A stretch of DNA of 7,511 nucleotides from Deinococcus sp. GTDB taxonomy: Bacteria; Deinococcota; Deinococci; Deinococcales; Deinococcaceae. Below, one piece after another: positions 5,843 through 7,511 of this stretch. How positions within the stretch are numbered: position 1 is the stretch's first letter; each line of letters opens with the position of its first letter. The notes beneath the pieces were generated by a model, which worked only from the letters and a program-made list of their open reading frames with translations, had not been told where the DNA came from and searched no databases. Location: NCBI GenBank assembly GCA_030524065.1, contig JAUNHF010000006.1:14581-22091 (forward strand). Direction: 5' to 3'. The position numbers and the translations under genes were made by a program.

Positions 5843-7511
5843 ATGACCCAAAACAATCCGTTGCTGGAGATCCAGTTCCAGATTCCTTTTGACCGGCTCA
5901 AACCCGAGCATGCTCAGCCCGCCATTGACACGCTGCTGGAGCAAAGCCGCGCCGCGCTGAAGCACCTGGCCGGAGCCGGGGAGCGTGACTTCGGCGGATT
6001 TATTGACGAACTGGACCGGCTGACCCGTGAACTGGACACCGCCCGCACCGTGGTGGGCCACATGGACAGCGTGGTGGCGACCGAGGAATGGCGCGCCGCC
6101 GAGGCAGCCATTTTGCCGGGCGTGACCGAGTTCTATACGTCGCTGGGCCTGGACGCCGGGCTGTGGCAGGCGCTCAAGGCCTATGCCCAGACGCCTGCCG
6201 CGCAGAATCTGGACCCGGTGCGCGCCCGCTTCCTGAAGCTGACCATGGACGAGTTCCGCCGGGGCGGCGCCGACCTGCCCGCAAGCGAAAAGGCCCGCTT
6301 GCAGGCGCTGAACGCCGAACTGGCACAGGTGACCAACACCTTTGCCAAGAATGTGCTGGACTCTATCGCCGCTTTTGAACTGTATGTGCCGGCGGAACGC
6401 CTCAGCGGCGTGCCGCAGCGGGTGCAGGACGCCACCCGTGCCGACGCCGAGGCACGCGGGCACGCAGGGCACCGCCTGACCCTACAGGCACCCACCTTGC
6501 AGCCGGTCCTGACCTACGCCGACGACCGCGAGCTGCGCCGCGAACTGTGGCAGGCCAACGGAATGGTGGGACAGCAGCCGGAGCGCGACAACCGCCCGCT
6601 GATTCGCCGCATTCTGGAGCTGCGGCGCGAAAAGGCGCAGCTTCTGGGCTACCGCAACTTTGCCGACCTGGTGCTGGAAGACCGCATGGCCGGCTCGGGC
6701 GACGCCGCCCTGGCCTTCGAGCGCGACCTGGAAGCCAAGACCCGACCCGCCTGGGAGCGCGAGAACGCCGAATTGGAAGCCTTTTACCGGCAGCAGGCTG
6801 GCGCAGACGCCCCCGCTCTGGAACACTGGGACATAAGCTACTGGGCCGAGAAGCAGCGGCAGGAAAAGTACGATTTCGACTCGGAAGAGCTGCGCCCCTA
6901 TTTTGAGCTCAGCAGCGTGCTGACGGGCCTGTTCGGGATCGTGCAGCGGGTGTTCGGCGTCACGGTGGAAGAAGCGCAGGCCCCCGGCTGGCACCCCGAC
7001 GTGCGCTACTACGACATCTTTGCCGAGGGGCAAGGTGGGCAGCGCGGCGAGCACATCGCCAGCTTTTATACCGACTGGTTCCCCCGCGACACCAAGCGCG
7101 GCGGCGCGTGGATGAACGCCTTTGTGACCGGCGGCCCGGCCGAGGGCCAGTTTTTGCCCCACCTGGGCCTGATGTGCGGCAACATGACCCCCCCGGGCAA
7201 AGACACACCCGCGCTGCTCTCGCTGGACGAGGTAGAGACGGTCTTTCACGAGTTCGGTCACCTGCTGCACCACGCCCTGAGCCGGGTCGAGGTCCGCAGC
7301 CTGAGCGGCACCAACGTGGCCTGGGATTTTGTGGAGTTGCCCAGCCAGATGATGGAGAACTGGGTCTGGCAGCGTGAGGCGCTTGACCTGTTTGCCCGCC
7401 ACTATCAGACCGGCGAGACGATTCCCGAAGACCTGTTTCACAAAATGCTGGCTGCCCGCAACTACCGCGCCGCCAGCTTCGCCATGCGGCAGTATTCCTT
7501 CGGTGTGGCCG
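5843..7511 (+). CDS. prlC: Oligopeptidase A (M3 family zinc metallopeptidase), 3' end missing
   Basis: This is a cytoplasmic zinc oligopeptidase that degrades short peptides, including cleaved signal peptides in E. coli. The frame is open from ATG 5843 to the window edge, giving 556 codons of an expected total near 680. The N-terminus ([20 protein letters not shown]) matches the OpdA/PrlC start. The central region has [15 protein letters not shown] and LRPYFE, also typical. The zinc site is complete: HEFGH at residues 469-473 (His469, catalytic Glu470, His473) and the third ligand Glu498 in [12 protein letters not shown], 25 residues after His473. Downstream, [19 protein letters not shown] matches the family's next block. 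Dcp and thimet-type relatives share the zinc site, but the overall pattern fits oligopeptidase A best. The start lies 7 nt after a TATACT -10 with no Shine-Dalgarno. No frameshift was found when reading the frame through. A run of seven C lies at 7188-7194. Confidence 0.92.
   Translation, partial: MTQNNPLLEIQFQIPFDRLKPEHAQPAIDTLLEQSRAALKHLAGAGERDFGGFIDELDRLTRELDTARTVVGHMDSVVATEEWRAAEAAILPGVTEFYTSLGLDAGLWQALKAYAQTPAAQNLDPVRARFLKLTMDEFRRGGADLPASEKARLQALNAELAQVTNTFAKNVLDSIAAFELYVPAERLSGVPQRVQDATRADAEARGHAGHRLTLQAPTLQPVLTYADDRELRRELWQANGMVGQQPERDNRPLIRRILELRREKAQLLGYRNFADLVLEDRMAGSGDAALAFERDLEAKTRPAWERENAELEAFYRQQAGADAPALEHWDISYWAEKQRQEKYDFDSEELRPYFELSSVLTGLFGIVQRVFGVTVEEAQAPGWHPDVRYYDIFAEGQGGQRGEHIASFYTDWFPRDTKRGGAWMNAFVTGGPAEGQFLPHLGLMCGNMTPPGKDTPALLSLDEVETVFHEFGHLLHHALSRVEVRSLSGTNVAWDFVELPSQMMENWVWQREALDLFARHYQTGETIPEDLFHKMLAARNYRAASFAMRQYSFGVA

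Overview
The window is very GC-rich and tightly packed, with short intergenic gaps and heavily G/C-ending codons. Several genes have a TANNNT hexamer 5-7 nt before the start codon and no clear Shine-Dalgarno, which is the layout of leaderless transcripts common in Deinococcus. Together with protein style (Ala/Leu/Gln/Arg-rich proteins, a membrane-GAF-HD-GYP architecture) this suggests a chromosomal segment of a Deinococcus-type bacterium. That assignment is inferred from sequence character, not from a database match. I see no mobile element, tRNA, rRNA or CRISPR array.

Layout from left to right: (1) a minus-strand gene for a BtuF/TroA-fold cobalamin-type binding protein without a signal peptide; (2) a divergent promoter region; (3) a plus-strand membrane-anchored GAF-HD-GYP (cyclic-di-GMP phosphodiesterase class) gene that is frameshifted just after its HD motif; (4) a TelA-like helical protein whose GTG start overlaps the HD-GYP stop codon; (5) a convergent minus-strand tandem GNAT acetyltransferase; (6) a plus-strand RraA-like/HMG-aldolase-fold gene that is frameshifted near its C-terminus; (7) a secreted protein of unknown function with four cysteines; (8) the first 556 codons of an oligopeptidase A (PrlC, M3 family) gene that runs off the right edge.

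The genes do not form one pathway. The only apparent operon is HD-GYP plus TelA-like. The most notable point is that two of the eight genes are broken by what look like small deletions of 3n+1 size, best modelled as 10 nt in the HD-GYP gene and 13 nt in the RraA-like gene. In both, the remainder of each family's conserved sequence resumes in another frame straight after the lesion. This suggests recent gene loss or an assembly problem. I found no convincing undescribed multi-gene system.
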